Position numbers and translations under genes: made by a program
Part shown: positions 63,291 to 64,000 of the stretch, piece by piece
Layout: each line of letters opens with the position of its first letter
Position numbering within the stretch: position 1 is the stretch's first letter
Notes under the pieces: generated by a model
Seen by the model: only the letters and a program-made list of their open reading frames with translations
The model's database searches: none
Told to the model about the DNA's origin: nothing
Origin: Prochlorococcus sp. AG-347-K16
GTDB taxonomy: Bacteria; Cyanobacteriota; Cyanobacteriia; PCC-6307; Cyanobiaceae
Assembly (NCBI GenBank): GCA_003281405.1
Contig: QCCD01000001.1
Span: 185,494-249,493, forward strand
Direction: 5' to 3'
DNA length: 64,000 nucleotides

Positions 63291-64000
63291 TTAATAATTC
63301 ATAGAATCTTGTAATGGCCATACACCTTGATATTTTGGCTCACAAAATCCACAAACAGACCTTATTTGTTTCCAAATACAAAAAAAACATTTTCTAGCAT
63401 CTTGAGAAGAATTCCCTAGGAATCTAACAGAGATTCCATTTTCAAGGATTCCAATAGATAAATTATTATTAGTTTCATTGAAAATCTTTTTTATATTTCC
63501 TACAAGATTATTTATTTTTGACTTGGAAAAATCTTTTTCGCAAATCCAAATTAAGGATCCAAAAACGGGCATGTAATCCATGCCTGACTTCGCCATATAA
63601 CTTGCCTTAGATAATTCAATCTGATCAACATATTCCCAATCATCAAGTAAATCATTATTTCTCATAATTTCTAATTTAGACCTAAAAACTCCACTCTCAA
63701 TAGATTCTCCGGAAGAAGATCTTCCAAGTCTTATCAAATCAGTAAATAAAAAACTTGAAGTTTCTGAAATAGATACTTTAAAAATTTGCTCATATAAACC
63801 ATTTGCAAAGATGATTGTTTCTTGTGGAAGATACTCTAAATGAGAATTATCAAGAATCTTTATGACATTCTTTTGCTTTGAAAAACTTCCTTTTGGATTT
63901 ATTTTAGATCTTCCAACTGATCCATATACTTTCTGAGCTGAAGAAGTCGTCAACAAAACCTTAGAGTTTTTTTCAAGATTAACCTCAAAATCGAGTAAAT
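63291..64000 (-). CDS. ureD: Urease accessory protein UreD, N-terminus outside the window
   Basis: Scaffold protein that with UreF and UreG delivers nickel to apo-urease. Within the window 236 C-terminal residues are visible: [37 protein letters not shown] (a UreD hallmark), [14 protein letters not shown] and a tail with cysteine pairs. The reading frame is open to the window edge, and UreD proteins are about 270-310 residues, so the true start lies beyond 64000; a TTG at 63954-63956 is internal. It is the first of the visible urease genes. Confidence 0.92.
   Translation of the reverse strand, partial: LLDFEVNLEKNSKVLLTTSSAQKVYGSVGRSKINPKGSFSKQKNVIKILDNSHLEYLPQETIIFANGLYEQIFKVSISETSSFLFTDLIRLGRSSSGESIESGVFRSKLEIMRNNDLLDDWEYVDQIELSKASYMAKSGMDYMPVFGSLIWICEKDFSKSKINNLVGNIKKIFNETNNNLSIGILENGISVRFLGNSSQDARKCFFCIWKQIRSVCGFCEPKYQGVWPLQDSMNY

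Noticed and set aside
1..64000. CRISPR arrays, insertion sequences, prophage or integrase genes, rRNA, tmRNA, Yfr1-type sRNA
   Set aside because: No direct-repeat arrays, transposase or integrase motifs, or the Yfr1 core ACTCCTCACAC were seen on either strand; reading by eye could miss degenerate copies.

Overview
The window is a gene-dense, very AT-rich (roughly 30% G+C by eye) cyanobacterial chromosome segment. Photosystem genes (psaK, psb28), the Mg-chelatase activator gun4, a PAM68 homologue, several cyanobacteria/plastid-specific families (DUF2499, DUF3593, DUF3082, DUF1816, DUF1830, DUF3288), urease, glucosylglycerate genes, minimal intergenic gaps and A/T-ending codons point to a streamlined marine picocyanobacterium, most likely a high-light-adapted Prochlorococcus. 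This assignment is inferred from gene content and base composition, not from a database match. No insertion sequence, prophage, integrase, CRISPR array or rRNA operon was seen, so this looks like core genome.

Layout. 1-7.3 kb: the 5' part of dnaK (minus), tRNA-Ser, then a plus-strand run: ferredoxin, inositol-phosphatase-like, hisZ, htpG, rpmB, an exported peroxiredoxin, the DUF2499/DUF3593 membrane pair and psaK. 7.3-17.7 kb: dxs (minus), ilvA, scpB, yggT, mazG-like (minus), pyk, an ABC permease, bioY, lspA and a membrane GTPase. 17.7-25.2 kb: a PLP decarboxylase with a 45-aa membrane protein, tadA, a photorespiratory aminotransferase, glnA with an NtcA-type promoter and a clear terminator, a methyltransferase, an anti-sigma kinase and gun4. 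25.2-33.6 kb: mnmH, psb28 and an AI-2E-type membrane protein on plus, facing a long minus-strand run rsmA-ispE-DUF3082-(31-aa ORF)-pdhB-secD-secF-(60-aa ORF). 33.6-41.6 kb: rlmH, a LexA-box-preceded umuDC followed by a putative zinc metallopeptidase, dnaG (minus), a DMT transporter, ruvA, rpsO and PAM68. 41.6-51.4 kb: a minus-strand block DUF3288-trpD-carA-STAS-mrnC-rlmB-DUF1816-gatA-dnaE. 51.4-56 kb: an ABC exporter, msrA, tRNA-Pro, uppP and several tiny membrane-protein ORFs. 56-60.9 kb: a glucosylglycerate module. 60.9-64 kb: ureC, ureB, ureA and part of ureD.

How the genes fit together. The glucosylglycerate module encodes synthesis (gpgS, then GpgP phosphatase) and probable recycling (a GH13 phosphorylase plus glycerate kinase) of a nitrogen-free compatible solute. 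It sits next to urease, and glnA elsewhere in the window carries an NtcA-like promoter, so nitrogen economy is a theme. STAS, mini-RNase III and RlmB genes lie together with overlapping or near-contiguous coding regions, and a possible anti-sigma partner kinase lies 24 kb away.

The least ordinary observations concern translation starts and hidden small genes. An intact STAS gene at 48392-48754 has no ATG, GTG or TTG start. scpB appears to begin upstream of any canonical start. The DUF1816 gene has a promoter-proximal ATG that is out of frame by one base at an A7 run. Five ORFs of 31-50 codons with one predicted membrane segment each sit in gaps that would otherwise look empty.
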